This document shows positions 7,662 to 16,021 of a stretch of DNA of 64,000 bases, piece by piece. Source of the DNA: a virus. The notes under the pieces were generated by a model. The model was not told the origin of the DNA. It was given only the letters and a program-made list of their open reading frames with translations, and did not search any database. The position numbers were made by a program, and so were the translations under genes. How positions within the stretch are numbered: the first letter of the stretch is position 1; each line of letters begins with the position of its first letter. The stretch spans positions 1-64,000 of the IMG/VR virus record IMGVR_UViG_3300033146_002435. One strand, given 5' to 3'.

Positions 7662-10392
7662 GAAGCCACTCCTCATCCCCTGTGGGATAAAATGTATTAT
7701 TTGCTTCTGCATCTTCCTTCGTGTAGGGAACCATTGTCACCTTTTCGCACCACTTTGGCACATCGTCCCAGGCAATACTCGAATCATCCGTCTCCGTCAA
7801 ACCTGTCAGGTTTCCGAAGTTAAGTCCGGCATCGAGACTAGTCCGGATAGGCACAGGGAAGTTGTAATTCGAATAAGCATCCACGATACACTTAATGCTC
7901 TTGGCAAAATTCTTTTTAGGGATACTCAGCACGAGTTCATCATGAATCGTAAGCAGAGTTCGAACCCCGAGGCTTCGCAGATAGTCAGACCAATAGATTC
8001 GGGCCATCGTTATCTTCATGATGTCCCCCGCAGTGCCCTGCACCCGGTGGTTGTTCGCCTGCCTTTCAGCACCCTTGACCTTCCAAAATTCGGTGTCATC
8101 GTACCCGGAAATGTACCTGGGCCTTCCGAAGTCCGTTAAACTGATCCGACTACGGTTTACAGTAACCCCGCCATATTGCTCATTGTAACTTTTCACCCCT
8201 GGGTATGCTTGGTAGAATCCATCAATGAATCTTTTGCAATCGTCAATATTGAACTGCATCTTTTCAGCAAGCAATCCGGTGAGCAATGTTCCCGGCCCAC
8301 CTCCATACTGGCTCAAAAAATTGACAGTCTTTGAAACTCTTCGATAGAATTTTGCGTTCTTCTCATATTCCTTGGTTCCCTTTTCAAACTGACTCAATTC
8401 TTTTGAAAATATGAATTGATTCGTCTTCGTGTGGATGTCGATGAATTTTCCGTCTTCGTCTCCGGTGTAGCACTGCATCATGTTTTTATCCCCGGAAATA
8501 TAGGCCATCACACGAAGCTCAATCTGACTGAAATCAGGTGCGAGGAGAACACGATCTTTGGACTCAGCGATAATCAGATCCCGAACAGTGAGATTTTTTT
8601 CAACCTCTCTCTTTGCAAACTTGGACATCTGCTGAAGGTTTGGCTGTGCCATCGTGAACCGTCCGGTGTCTGCACCGGATTGGTTTAAAATCCCATGAAC
8701 TTTTCCAGTATCCGGGTGAACCAACCGCTCATAAGGTCGTGCGTACAGACCATAAATCTGTGACACCTTTCGTAGATCCAAAAGGGCAGCGGCAGCATCT
8801 CCGAGAATTTCGTACCTTGGCAAAACTTTCTTGTCAAGGCTTGGCATTCCTTTATCGGTCAGCTTCCATACGGGAAAACAGAGAACACTGAAAAATAAAA
8901 ATTTTTGCTGCCCTGTATTCAATGCATCCATCCTACGGATGAAATCTTTCACTTCCCCCACAGATGAAAACTCATCAATAAATTTGGGAATCACAGGCTT
9001 CTCCGAGACTTCCTTAAACTTTCGGATCTCTTGAAGTGCTTTTGCCTTGACATCCTGCCTGAACTCACTCCAATCAGTAATCTTTTCCTTAAAGAGGAAG
9101 GGGAACCTGGACTTAAAGGTCTTCCAAGCAGCATTTCTAAATCGGAGACGATATTCGGTTTCTTTTATGATACAGTTTTTCTGGAGCTCCTTAACCTTTC
9201 TGCCGTCTATCTTCATACCTTTGTGTGACATATCGGCAACGAGCTGAATAATAGGGAATTCTACTTTCATGTAGTAGTCCCACAAGGTTGTCGTGTACTT
9301 GGATTGAGTAGTTCTACCCTGAGCCCTTCCAATGAGATCTACGGCCAATCTGAGAGTCCACCAAGGGTCTTGCCCTGCGTAGGGCAAAACTTCGGCTAGA
9401 GAATTGTCTGACATGTCACTGAAAGAGGAAACCACACTTTCTATAAGCCCCTTTAGCACCTTTTGAAATTCTTTTAAGCTCACTTCCGTAACATAAAATG
9501 AATCGTAGTAGGCCACATCCATGCTTGATTCAAAAGTTATTTTCTTGTTGAACTTGATGTTCCGGATCAAAATTGATGTTCTCGAATCGAATTCAGGGTT
9601 CTCTCCTGCCTTTGACCCAATAGACTCGAAATAAATCTTAATCATCCGGGGCAAGTGCGTGTGTGCGATGGCTTCAAGATACTCAGGCTGTGAGAAAGAA
9701 TAGATCCTCTCGACTAATTTCTTGAGAGAGTTTGAAGGAAAATTAAATAACTTGGCCAGAAGCATGGAACACATGATTCCCCCGGAATACCTTGTGCTAC
9801 CTTCCCAGAAAAAATCAAAACCATTGGACATAGATACTTTATATTCATAGTTCGCATTGTGTGCGACATACATCACACCCTTTGGACAGGCTGAAAAGAT
9901 GTATTCCAAGAATTTCCTTTGCTCCCCCCGGATGGATTCCTTCAGCCTGTGTACTTCATTCCTGTCCCTTGGGAGGGGAACCACGGGCATCTGCCCCTCT
10001 TCCTGTCGATGGCCCAAGTTAATGTAAAAGGATCGCTTCGAGTTCGCACAGATCCCAACGCCTGTAACCATCGTGTTGAGAATGTCAAATGGCATTTGTT
10101 TCGTGTCCGAGGGGGGTGTGGGTTTCGATTTCACTTTCCCTTTCTGGTACATGTCAAGCTTTCGAAGGTACTCGTGCGTTTCAATCTCAAAATATTGGGC
10201 CCGATACACATTTCTAACTTGTGTTGTTTCGTAGTCAATGGCAACCATCGGGTATCCTTCCGGTGTCTTGAATTGAGGATTCTCAAGATCCTTGGCAAGC
10301 CTGTCCCAATGACTCTGGGGGCTATCCGCATGGAGGCCGATGAGCGTCATGGAATTCGGTATCAATTTATTGTGTTTACTTTGCATCAACAT
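7645..10392 (-). CDS. polA: DNA polymerase, family A, with 3'-5' exonuclease domain
   Basis: The 915-residue protein starts with an exonuclease domain (AIDYET, Asp53 and Glu55; a later YxxxD-like motif in YAGQDPWW). The polymerase half has motif A (PDFSQIELRV, near residue 618), motif B (KTVNFLSQYGGG, near 690) and motif C (IHDEL, near 817). The tyrosine of the O-helix is present. There is no 5' nuclease domain; that activity is encoded by the next gene upstream, with a 17-base overlap. It is the replicative polymerase of this phage, comparable in plan to T5 and T7 enzymes. ATG 10386 is an alternative start. Confidence 0.95.
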   Translation of the reverse strand: MLMQSKHNKLIPNSMTLIGLHADSPQSHWDRLAKDLENPQFKTPEGYPMVAIDYETTQVRNVYRAQYFEIETHEYLRKLDMYQKGKVKSKPTPPSDTKQMPFDILNTMVTGVGICANSKRSFYINLGHRQEEGQMPVVPLPRDRNEVHRLKESIRGEQRKFLEYIFSACPKGVMYVAHNANYEYKVSMSNGFDFFWEGSTRYSGGIMCSMLLAKLFNFPSNSLKKLVERIYSFSQPEYLEAIAHTHLPRMIKIYFESIGSKAGENPEFDSRTSILIRNIKFNKKITFESSMDVAYYDSFYVTEVSLKEFQKVLKGLIESVVSSFSDMSDNSLAEVLPYAGQDPWWTLRLAVDLIGRAQGRTTQSKYTTTLWDYYMKVEFPIIQLVADMSHKGMKIDGRKVKELQKNCIIKETEYRLRFRNAAWKTFKSRFPFLFKEKITDWSEFRQDVKAKALQEIRKFKEVSEKPVIPKFIDEFSSVGEVKDFIRRMDALNTGQQKFLFFSVLCFPVWKLTDKGMPSLDKKVLPRYEILGDAAAALLDLRKVSQIYGLYARPYERLVHPDTGKVHGILNQSGADTGRFTMAQPNLQQMSKFAKREVEKNLTVRDLIIAESKDRVLLAPDFSQIELRVMAYISGDKNMMQCYTGDEDGKFIDIHTKTNQFIFSKELSQFEKGTKEYEKNAKFYRRVSKTVNFLSQYGGGPGTLLTGLLAEKMQFNIDDCKRFIDGFYQAYPGVKSYNEQYGGVTVNRSRISLTDFGRPRYISGYDDTEFWKVKGAERQANNHRVQGTAGDIMKITMARIYWSDYLRSLGVRTLLTIHDELVLSIPKKNFAKSIKCIVDAYSNYNFPVPIRTSLDAGLNFGNLTGLTETDDSSIAWDDVPKWCEKVTMVPYTKEDAEANNTFYPTGDEEWLHVEIH

Positions 10393-11431
10393 AGAGGGCC
10401 CCCATTGATTTCAAACTTTTGAATGTATTCAACGTCTCAAGCATTTTGTAGGAACTCAGTGCATCAATCGCATTTTGAAACTTACGTTCTTCATTTCGTA
10501 TTGCAGTCAATTCATCATCACCATTCGATTTTGCAGATCTGTAAAAAGGCATTCTCTCGTCCGGGGTGACTGTTCTCCGAATGACCGCCAGATCCTTACA
10601 CGTCTCGAATAACTTCTTATTCTTTAAATAAAGGTTGGCAGCACTCTTTCCTTTTTTCCCTGACTCAGCGTACTGTTCGAAAAAATCGTCGGTTTTCATA
10701 AGGACATACCCGGAACTGAGCCCTGAGTCCTTTATAAATTTTTGCATTTCGAGCCATTTGGCTTCCCCAAAACGAGGAATCCCTGGGTATTCATCCGACG
10801 AATCGCCCACCGTGGCCTTATAGAGCACTACGTCGGCTCTGTTCTTGCATCCCCAGGGTTCTTTTTTCTTTCCTATGAGGCTGATGTAATCCATGTTTGT
10901 TGGGGAATACGTGACCATCTCTTTACCCTCAAAGCGTAACAAAGATGTGTGATCGCTGATAAGCTGAGACATGTCGATGTCTCCTGAAACTATTGTGGAG
11001 TAAATATCTCGCTTTTTAAATAGGTTAGTGAGATACCCAATAACATCGTCCGCTTCATAGTTCTTTTTTGCAAAAACCTGGCTACCCATTTGGTAAAACA
11101 CATAAAGGACAAGGTTCTTCATAACAAACATATCGGTCAACGCATTGTTTTCGGCTTCCGTTCGTTCCTTGCTTCCTCTTTTCTTTTTGTAACCATCATA
11201 AATATCTTTCCGGAAGGATTTTCCCCAGTCATCGCAAAAAAGAATGTCTTTTATTTCCAGATACTTATACGTTTTCTTTATTTTTTGATACACTCGCATG
11301 ACGGTATTTATTGCGAGCTTCGCAGACCCTGTGTTCACAGGTCTGTCTGTCCAATTTGTTCGCACGGTCATTGGTGTAGATGCATGCATCGAGCGGAACA
11401 TAAGATAGTTTATATCAACAAGTAATTTCAT
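10376..11431 (-). CDS. 5'-3' exonuclease / flap endonuclease
   Basis: Residues fit the FEN-1, T4 RNase H and T5 exonuclease family: VDINYLMFRS at the N-terminus (Asp6), FCDDWGKSFRKDIYDGYK with the basic arch, EADD, SGDIDMSQL and GDSSDEYPGIPRFG carrying the second metal site and helix-hairpin-helix start. The length of 351 residues is slightly above the family's usual 290-310. It removes RNA primers and flaps during replication and supplies the 5' nuclease that the phage polymerase lacks. GGGG nine bases before the ATG serves as ribosome site. Confidence 0.92.
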   Translation of the reverse strand: MKLLVDINYLMFRSMHASTPMTVRTNWTDRPVNTGSAKLAINTVMRVYQKIKKTYKYLEIKDILFCDDWGKSFRKDIYDGYKKKRGSKERTEAENNALTDMFVMKNLVLYVFYQMGSQVFAKKNYEADDVIGYLTNLFKKRDIYSTIVSGDIDMSQLISDHTSLLRFEGKEMVTYSPTNMDYISLIGKKKEPWGCKNRADVVLYKATVGDSSDEYPGIPRFGEAKWLEMQKFIKDSGLSSGYVLMKTDDFFEQYAESGKKGKSAANLYLKNKKLFETCKDLAVIRRTVTPDERMPFYRSAKSNGDDELTAIRNEERKFQNAIDALSSYKMLETLNTFKSLKSMGALYVDAK

Positions 11432-11485
11432 TTTTAACCCCGATTATTTAGGGCAGGCTCTCGCCCGCCCACGTTTTAGCTTTCG

Positions 11486-11785
11486 CTACTTCTTTTTAAG
11501 AAAAGACCAAGTTTTTGGCTTCCACCACTTTGATGCGGTGAACATTGCGTCCATCGTGTCCTCAGTGTTGCTGTTTGCCCTTGAGACGGCTTCTCTAAGC
11601 CGTGACAGGGGAAAGTAAACCCGGTATTCCTTACCTTTCCCAAGCAATTCGCCCTGGTCATCCGTGAGAACGCCTGCATCATCGATAAGCAGGCCCACAA
11701 AAAAGTGGCTAGACCCACGGCCCTTGGGTTTCTTCTGGTTCACAACCCGGTCGCTCGTGTACATGACGCTCCGTATTTTCTTCAT
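11486..11785 (-). CDS. hypothetical basic protein, 99 aa
   Basis: The start ATG overlaps the TGA of the small upstream gene, so translation is probably coupled; no strong ribosome site is seen. The protein is basic at both ends, with a central beta-like part (FFVGLLIDDAGVLTDD) and an Arg-rich helix. It has no membrane segment. I do not recognise the family. Its place between the exonuclease and histone-like genes suggests a DNA-related accessory role, which is only inference. Confidence 0.6.
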   Translation of the reverse strand: MKKIRSVMYTSDRVVNQKKPKGRGSSHFFVGLLIDDAGVLTDDQGELLGKGKEYRVYFPLSRLREAVSRANSNTEDTMDAMFTASKWWKPKTWSFLKKK

Positions 11786-11958
11786 GACATTGTCTTTGTC
11801 TTGAAGGGTGTGATCCGACTTTTGAGAGCATTCAGATGCTTTCGGGCTCGTGTCAGTGCTGCCTTGTTGGGGTGCTTTGCATTAGCCTCCAACTCTTTTT
11901 TACACGCTTCTACATGTACCAAAATATCAGTTTCAAATGCGAGTAATAAATTTTCCAT
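11782..11958 (-). CDS. histone H1/Hc1-like small basic protein, 58 aa
   Basis: GGAGG lies five bases before the ATG. The helical segment with NKAALTRARKHLNALK at about residues 31-46 matches the pattern of the Hc1-like N-terminal domain found in chlamydial and phage histone-like proteins (charged helix, then xKAAxTRARKxLxxLK). The C-terminus is short and basic. Such proteins bind nucleic acid or act as adaptors. The similarity is judged by eye over about 35 residues, so the family call is moderate; the gene itself is well supported by its ribosome site and coupled overlap. Confidence 0.6.
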   Translation of the reverse strand: MENLLLAFETDILVHVEACKKELEANAKHPNKAALTRARKHLNALKSRITPFKTKTMS

Positions 11959-11973
11959 TATAGCCTCCAGATT

Positions 11974-12153
11974 TTATAAGTTGTCTTTCATTATGTCGAT
12001 AAAGTCCTGCATGGACTCATCGTCACAATCTTCTTCCCACAAGTCTACCATAAACTGCAAGTATCCCGAGGGTACTTCTGAGAGAAAACACCCTTTGTAC
12101 TTACCAAATTTGAGTTTTACCTTTCCGGAAACGATTTCATAAAAGTTGTTCAT
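11974..12153 (-). CDS. DUF3820-like small protein, 59 aa
   Basis: The segment KLKFGKYKG followed by a short hydrophobic strand, P and GYL (residues 13-32) fits the DUF3820 pattern (FGKYKG, then P.SYL) seen in phage proteins and at the end of some exonucleases. An acidic helix fills the C-terminal half. It lies between a terminator and the histone-like gene in the replication operon. The role of this family is not established; an association with nucleases is suggested by domain fusions. The ribosome site is weak. Confidence 0.6.
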   Translation of the reverse strand: MNNFYEIVSGKVKLKFGKYKGCFLSEVPSGYLQFMVDLWEEDCDDESMQDFIDIMKDNL

Positions 12154-12170
12154 GGCTTACTTCTTATGCG

Positions 12171-12199
12171 AAAAACCCCCGGTGCATCCCCAGGGGTTT
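12171..12199 (-). terminator. intrinsic terminator after the 424-residue gene
   Basis: On the minus strand, an inverted repeat AACCCC(TGG)...(CC)GGGGGTT with a short loop is followed by a run of T. It stands 17 bases past the stop of the gene at 12216-13490, so it would end or attenuate the transcript from the 13.55 kb promoter before the small genes and the exonuclease. Confidence 0.8.
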
Positions 12200-12215
12200 C
12201 TCTAAAAGGTTGGAA

Positions 12216-13490
12216 TTATCGGGTCTTACGAACTTCACCTGTGTCCTTAATAGACACCATCCGTCCGTCTTTCTTGGTGATTGCCTTGTCTCCACAGCAA
12301 TCAACCCAGTAGGTTTCTACGTCGTCTTCCGAATAGGGTTTTGCATTGCGGTTATTCGTCATGGCTATGGCAAACTCCCGTGTCTGCATGGCCTCATAAA
12401 TGCTGATCCCGAGACCTTCATTCTTAACGCCACCGCTCTTTGTCACACGATCTTTTTTGATAGCCGACCAGAAACGAGGGTGCATGTGATCCCCGAAGTT
12501 TTTGGTCGGCACAGGGGTAAGGACGATATGAAGAACACATTTCTGGAACCACTTATCGAATTCTGCTCTCTTCGCTCCTGTCAGAACTTCAAGCACATCC
12601 AAGCTCTTCGATCCGGCATAGGCAGCAGCCATTGCTTTCTCAAAGATGGTGAATGATTTTGATGCCCAATCCGTGAACTTGAGTGTTCGCCCGGCATACT
12701 TGTCGGGAAGGTCAGGGACGTGACAGTCAGAGGGAACAGGCTGAAATTTGGCAACATGAATGTAGAGGTAACGATTGGGAACCTTCCAGGATGAAGGATC
12801 TATCGCACTCTGTCGGAAGAAAGGATGAATGTCTACGACACCCTGTTTTTTCCAGTTAATGAAGCCACTATCGGAGATCCGCTTCAGGTTTGCCTTTCGG
12901 CCACGATATGTGACTTCATGCTTGCCCGTGTAGAATCCCCCGGTAATCGTGTCAATCAGTTCGCATGCGAGAGACTCTTTGCGAGTACCACCTGTGCAAT
13001 CACCGTATGCTTCGAGATACTGGCCACAAGTGGTCTTGCATCCCATTTCCTGTAACGCACGATTTACAGCACTTTGCATGGGCTTGGTCAGGTAAACAAC
13101 GGACTTCTTAAAGAATCCTCTATCCTCTCCGATGTCCACACCGTCCCCAACGAATACCTGCATGGCTTTGCAAGCCACGCCTTCATCGTTCTCAAGGGTC
13201 TGCATGCGGTACTTATTCGGTGATCCTTTAGGAGCCTCCACAGAGATCGCAAAAGCACCTGATGCCTTATTGATCGAGATGTTCTGTGCCTTTGTGAAAC
13301 CACCAGAGCCAACGGATTCATTACCTGTGGATGTACTTGCACTTCCCGCTTCCGCTGAGAAGGGGTCTGAACCCTCATCCATAGGTTCGTTGGATTGCTC
13401 AGATGAAGTTTTTCCGGGTATGTTGTCCCAACCCGCTGCTTCCTCTACATCTTCCATTCCATCAAAATCTTCTTCATAATCAATACTCAT
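12216..13490 (-). CDS. replication-operon protein of unknown family, 424 aa
   Basis: AAGGAG six bases upstream sets the start at 13490. The first 60 residues are acidic and then Ser/Thr/Gly-rich, so probably disordered. A folded part follows with several Cys (cluster near residues 155-180, GCKTTCGQYLEAYGDC) and many beta-like strands. It has its own strong promoter and terminator, which points to high expression. Together with its place among replication genes, a single-strand DNA-binding or other abundant DNA-metabolism role is possible, but no family motif is recognised. Confidence 0.7.
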   Translation of the reverse strand: MSIDYEEDFDGMEDVEEAAGWDNIPGKTSSEQSNEPMDEGSDPFSAEAGSASTSTGNESVGSGGFTKAQNISINKASGAFAISVEAPKGSPNKYRMQTLENDEGVACKAMQVFVGDGVDIGEDRGFFKKSVVYLTKPMQSAVNRALQEMGCKTTCGQYLEAYGDCTGGTRKESLACELIDTITGGFYTGKHEVTYRGRKANLKRISDSGFINWKKQGVVDIHPFFRQSAIDPSSWKVPNRYLYIHVAKFQPVPSDCHVPDLPDKYAGRTLKFTDWASKSFTIFEKAMAAAYAGSKSLDVLEVLTGAKRAEFDKWFQKCVLHIVLTPVPTKNFGDHMHPRFWSAIKKDRVTKSGGVKNEGLGISIYEAMQTREFAIAMTNNRNAKPYSEDDVETYWVDCCGDKAITKKDGRMVSIKDTGEVRKTR

Positions 13491-13549
13491 AATAAACTCC
13501 TTAAACTTTATAAACTTTTTAGACTGTGCCATGTATTAGATGACACTTT

Positions 13550-13578
13550 ATAATACAGTGTCCAGTACACCGTGTCAA
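13550..13578 (-). promoter_or_regulatory. sigma-70 promoter with overlapping operator palindrome
   Basis: On the minus strand TTGACA (13578-13573), a 17-base spacer and TATTAT (13555-13550) match the consensus in 11 of 12 positions. An inverted repeat, GACACT at 13542-13547 and AGTGTC at 13557-13562 with nine bases between, covers the -10 box. The same palindrome covers the -10 box of the rightward promoter at 34162. It would drive the 424-residue gene. Confidence 0.85.
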
Positions 13579-13591
13579 CAACTATTTAAAA

Positions 13592-14041
13592 TCAAGCTCT
13601 GGTAGCCAGATATTCACGAATTCGGATGTCCTGTTTGGACTCCATAGGTTTGTAGAAGGCTACGATGGCCTGTATAAACTCCATTCTTACCAAGTAATAA
13701 GGCTTACCGTCAGATCCGATGATCGGCCTTCCCTGATAATCTTGAAAGACAACTTCGTCGCCCACGTCAATGTTCACCACATCCGGGCCAATCGCTGCGA
13801 CCATTCCCTGTGTTGCAGCCACTTCCTTTCCCTCGTCGGACACGTTTCGGATAATCCCTGAGTCCGTGGTATTGGAATACATTCTTCTCCGAATAATGAC
13901 GTGATCCCCCAGAGGTACACGCTCAAGACCATTTGCGAGTTCTTTAGCATCCCACTTTGTGCCTTCCATCATTCGTCCGTTGGTAGCGTCAACAATAACA
14001 CTTTCATCCATTGAGTCTTCAAGTACATTATTATCAATCAT
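13592..14041 (-). CDS. groES: GroES-like co-chaperonin (Cpn10)
   Basis: Residues 43-130 follow the GroES fold: PLGDHVIIRR at the first strand, a mobile-loop region ending in SGIIR, then GMVAAIGPDV, DVGDEVVFQDY and a closing MEFIQAIVAF. At 149 residues it is longer than bacterial GroES (about 97) because of an acidic N-terminal extension and a C-terminal tail, as in T4 gp31. Phage versions cap the host GroEL cage to fold the capsid protein. No GroEL gene is in the window. It overlaps the next gene upstream by four bases. Confidence 0.85.
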   Translation of the reverse strand: MIDNNVLEDSMDESVIVDATNGRMMEGTKWDAKELANGLERVPLGDHVIIRRRMYSNTTDSGIIRNVSDEGKEVAATQGMVAAIGPDVVNIDVGDEVVFQDYQGRPIIGSDGKPYYLVRMEFIQAIVAFYKPMESKQDIRIREYLATRA

Positions 14042-14325
14042 TTTTGCTCCTTTTTCTCTTTTTTAATACGCTTTAATTGGCGTTTAATTTTGTACTCAAT
14101 TCTCGCATCAACTACGGAACCGAATACCGTTTTAAATTGATTTACCATAATCTGCACATCGGCAAGCTCATCTGCAAAATTTTCGTACCACATGTCCTGT
14201 TGGCACAGTTGAGGAATTGCCGTATAGTTTTTGGCCTCCCTCCTGAGTTCCCCGAGTTCTTCAATCAACTTTCTGAGTTGATGTTTGAAACCGTAATGTT
14301 CCAGAATCTTCCTACATTTCTTCAT
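14038..14325 (-). CDS. MazG-like nucleotide pyrophosphohydrolase, 95 aa
   Basis: The metal-binding pattern of all-alpha NTP pyrophosphatases is present: IEELGEL (Glu22, Glu23, Glu26) and, after a gap, ADELADV (Glu53, Asp56). The C-terminus is a Lys-rich helix. Phage members hydrolyse nucleotides to keep dNTP pools or alarmones in check. ATG 14325 overlaps the end of the helicase gene; a longer form from 14370 lacks a ribosome site. It is co-transcribed with the co-chaperonin gene. Confidence 0.75.
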   Translation of the reverse strand: MKKCRKILEHYGFKHQLRKLIEELGELRREAKNYTAIPQLCQQDMWYENFADELADVQIMVNQFKTVFGSVVDARIEYKIKRQLKRIKKEKKEQK

Positions 14326-16021
14326 TATCTTTTTCTTTTTCACTGTCTGCCTCCTTATACAAAAGTTCATTCAATTTCTTTTTCATTTCGTCACTCAACT
14401 TAGGTGTTCTTCTCTTTAACCCAACAGCTTGCAACATACTAACAGCATCTTTAGAATTCACAATCTTTTTTGTCTGAAGTGCTGTATTCTCAAGTAAATT
14501 GTTAAAGAATTTTATTTTACCTGAAACCCTGTTGTAAACAAGGTAATCAATCGTATCCTCTGCGGTAAACACAATGTAACTTATCCTATTCTTCTGCCCC
14601 GCTCTATCAACTCTACCACGGCCCTGAATAAATTTATCGGACTCCCAACCCAATTCGTAATCAATATGAACACTGGCTGCCTGTAAGTTCACACCTTCGG
14701 CCATTGATTTACGGCTACCAAGGAATATTTGAATGTCCGGGTCATCCGTAAATTTTTGAATCGCAAGTTTGCGAGATTTTTGGGAGTCTCCCCCACGAAT
14801 TCCTTCTACCCGGAATCCTTTGGCTTCTAGTTCTCGCTTAACCCTTTCCCATGTTCCCCTGAATTCAGTGAGAATGAGAACTTTTTCTCCGGGGCAACCT
14901 GGCTGAATTCCATACTCCTCAAGGGTGTTGAAAAGAAGTTTTATTTTATTCTTCGATTCAGGGAACCCGAGGAGGCCGGGGTCGGTGGCAAGCTGTCTCT
15001 CCCGCATCATGCGGGTATTGCTGTCCTTCACCTCTACTTTAACGTCATCCCTCTCAACGTAAAGATTGTTTACAAAGTACCAATACAAAGCACTCTGGAG
15101 CTTATCAAGCTCAAAGGTTTTTATGGCTGTGTGAGGCTCTTTGCGATCCTTAAAGACGTTCGATCTTTTGTGTACAATCCCTTTTTTACGGACGAGTTTT
15201 TCAATCCTGCCTGCATCTTTGAAATCAACAAGACGGTATCCACGGGGATCTCTGCTGTCATCATACATTCGGAAGTGGTGTTTCACAAATTCAATGTGAC
15301 CATGTGGGTATGCTAAATTGTCACCTGTTTTCGGATTCTCGTAGCATACATTGAGGTAAGGCCAGGCTTGCTCCATGTTATTTGAAAATGGTGTGGCTGT
15401 GATAAATAAGACAAATTTGTAGTCAGTATCATTGTTTGGGAACATGATGCTGTTGATAAACAATCGATTTCTCATGCTGCTATGCCCGGAAATGTATTGA
15501 GCTTCATCGGCAACAATGTAGTAAGGATCGAATGTCTGTTCAATCCAACCTATGTCCATTGATGCATCCTTGGAGAGAAGACCCCACGAGGTGAGAAGTA
15601 TCACAGGTCGCCCGGTGTCATTTATTTTTTGAACTCTCTTCTGAATCATTCTTCTATGTGACGGTGTCCCTTCGTAGCTGACAATCTCAGCGGGCATCTT
15701 TTCAAATTTTGACAAGGTGTCAAGTATCCACCCGATCCTTGCGGAGGGAGGTGTATAGATAATCGCATTTCTTATACGTTCATTGGGCCCGAAGTAAACT
15801 TTTGCACTTTTTCTTTTCAGAGTGACCCGGTTATGCATCCAGTTAAAAAGATTACACAGAGCAGGCAGTGATTTTCCGGTTCCCGCATCACTGAAATCCA
15901 TGTGTCTAGGTTTTTTCTTTCGGTCTAAATAGGTTGCAACCTGCCAAGGGTACAGCTCAAAGCCTTCCTTCAGTTCCCAACCTGTATCCCATTTTTTATA
16001 TCTCATTTTATTATCTTTCAT
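14312..16021 (-). CDS. SNF2-type DEAD/H-box helicase
   Basis: The 569-residue protein has superfamily 2 motifs in order: a Q-like ELYPWQ at 23-27, Walker A DAGTGKS at 45-51, DEAQ at 172-175, TATPFSN near 208, and in the second lobe AEGVNLQAA and QGRGRVDRAGQ near residue 467. The SNF2-like motif VI and the lack of extra domains resemble phage remodelling or branch-migrating helicases such as T4 UvsW in plan. It overlaps the primase-helicase gene by four bases (ATGA). Likely roles are fork remodelling and recombination intermediates. Confidence 0.88.
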   Translation of the reverse strand: MKDNKMRYKKWDTGWELKEGFELYPWQVATYLDRKKKPRHMDFSDAGTGKSLPALCNLFNWMHNRVTLKRKSAKVYFGPNERIRNAIIYTPPSARIGWILDTLSKFEKMPAEIVSYEGTPSHRRMIQKRVQKINDTGRPVILLTSWGLLSKDASMDIGWIEQTFDPYYIVADEAQYISGHSSMRNRLFINSIMFPNNDTDYKFVLFITATPFSNNMEQAWPYLNVCYENPKTGDNLAYPHGHIEFVKHHFRMYDDSRDPRGYRLVDFKDAGRIEKLVRKKGIVHKRSNVFKDRKEPHTAIKTFELDKLQSALYWYFVNNLYVERDDVKVEVKDSNTRMMRERQLATDPGLLGFPESKNKIKLLFNTLEEYGIQPGCPGEKVLILTEFRGTWERVKRELEAKGFRVEGIRGGDSQKSRKLAIQKFTDDPDIQIFLGSRKSMAEGVNLQAASVHIDYELGWESDKFIQGRGRVDRAGQKNRISYIVFTAEDTIDYLVYNRVSGKIKFFNNLLENTALQTKKIVNSKDAVSMLQAVGLKRRTPKLSDEMKKKLNELLYKEADSEKEKDNEEM

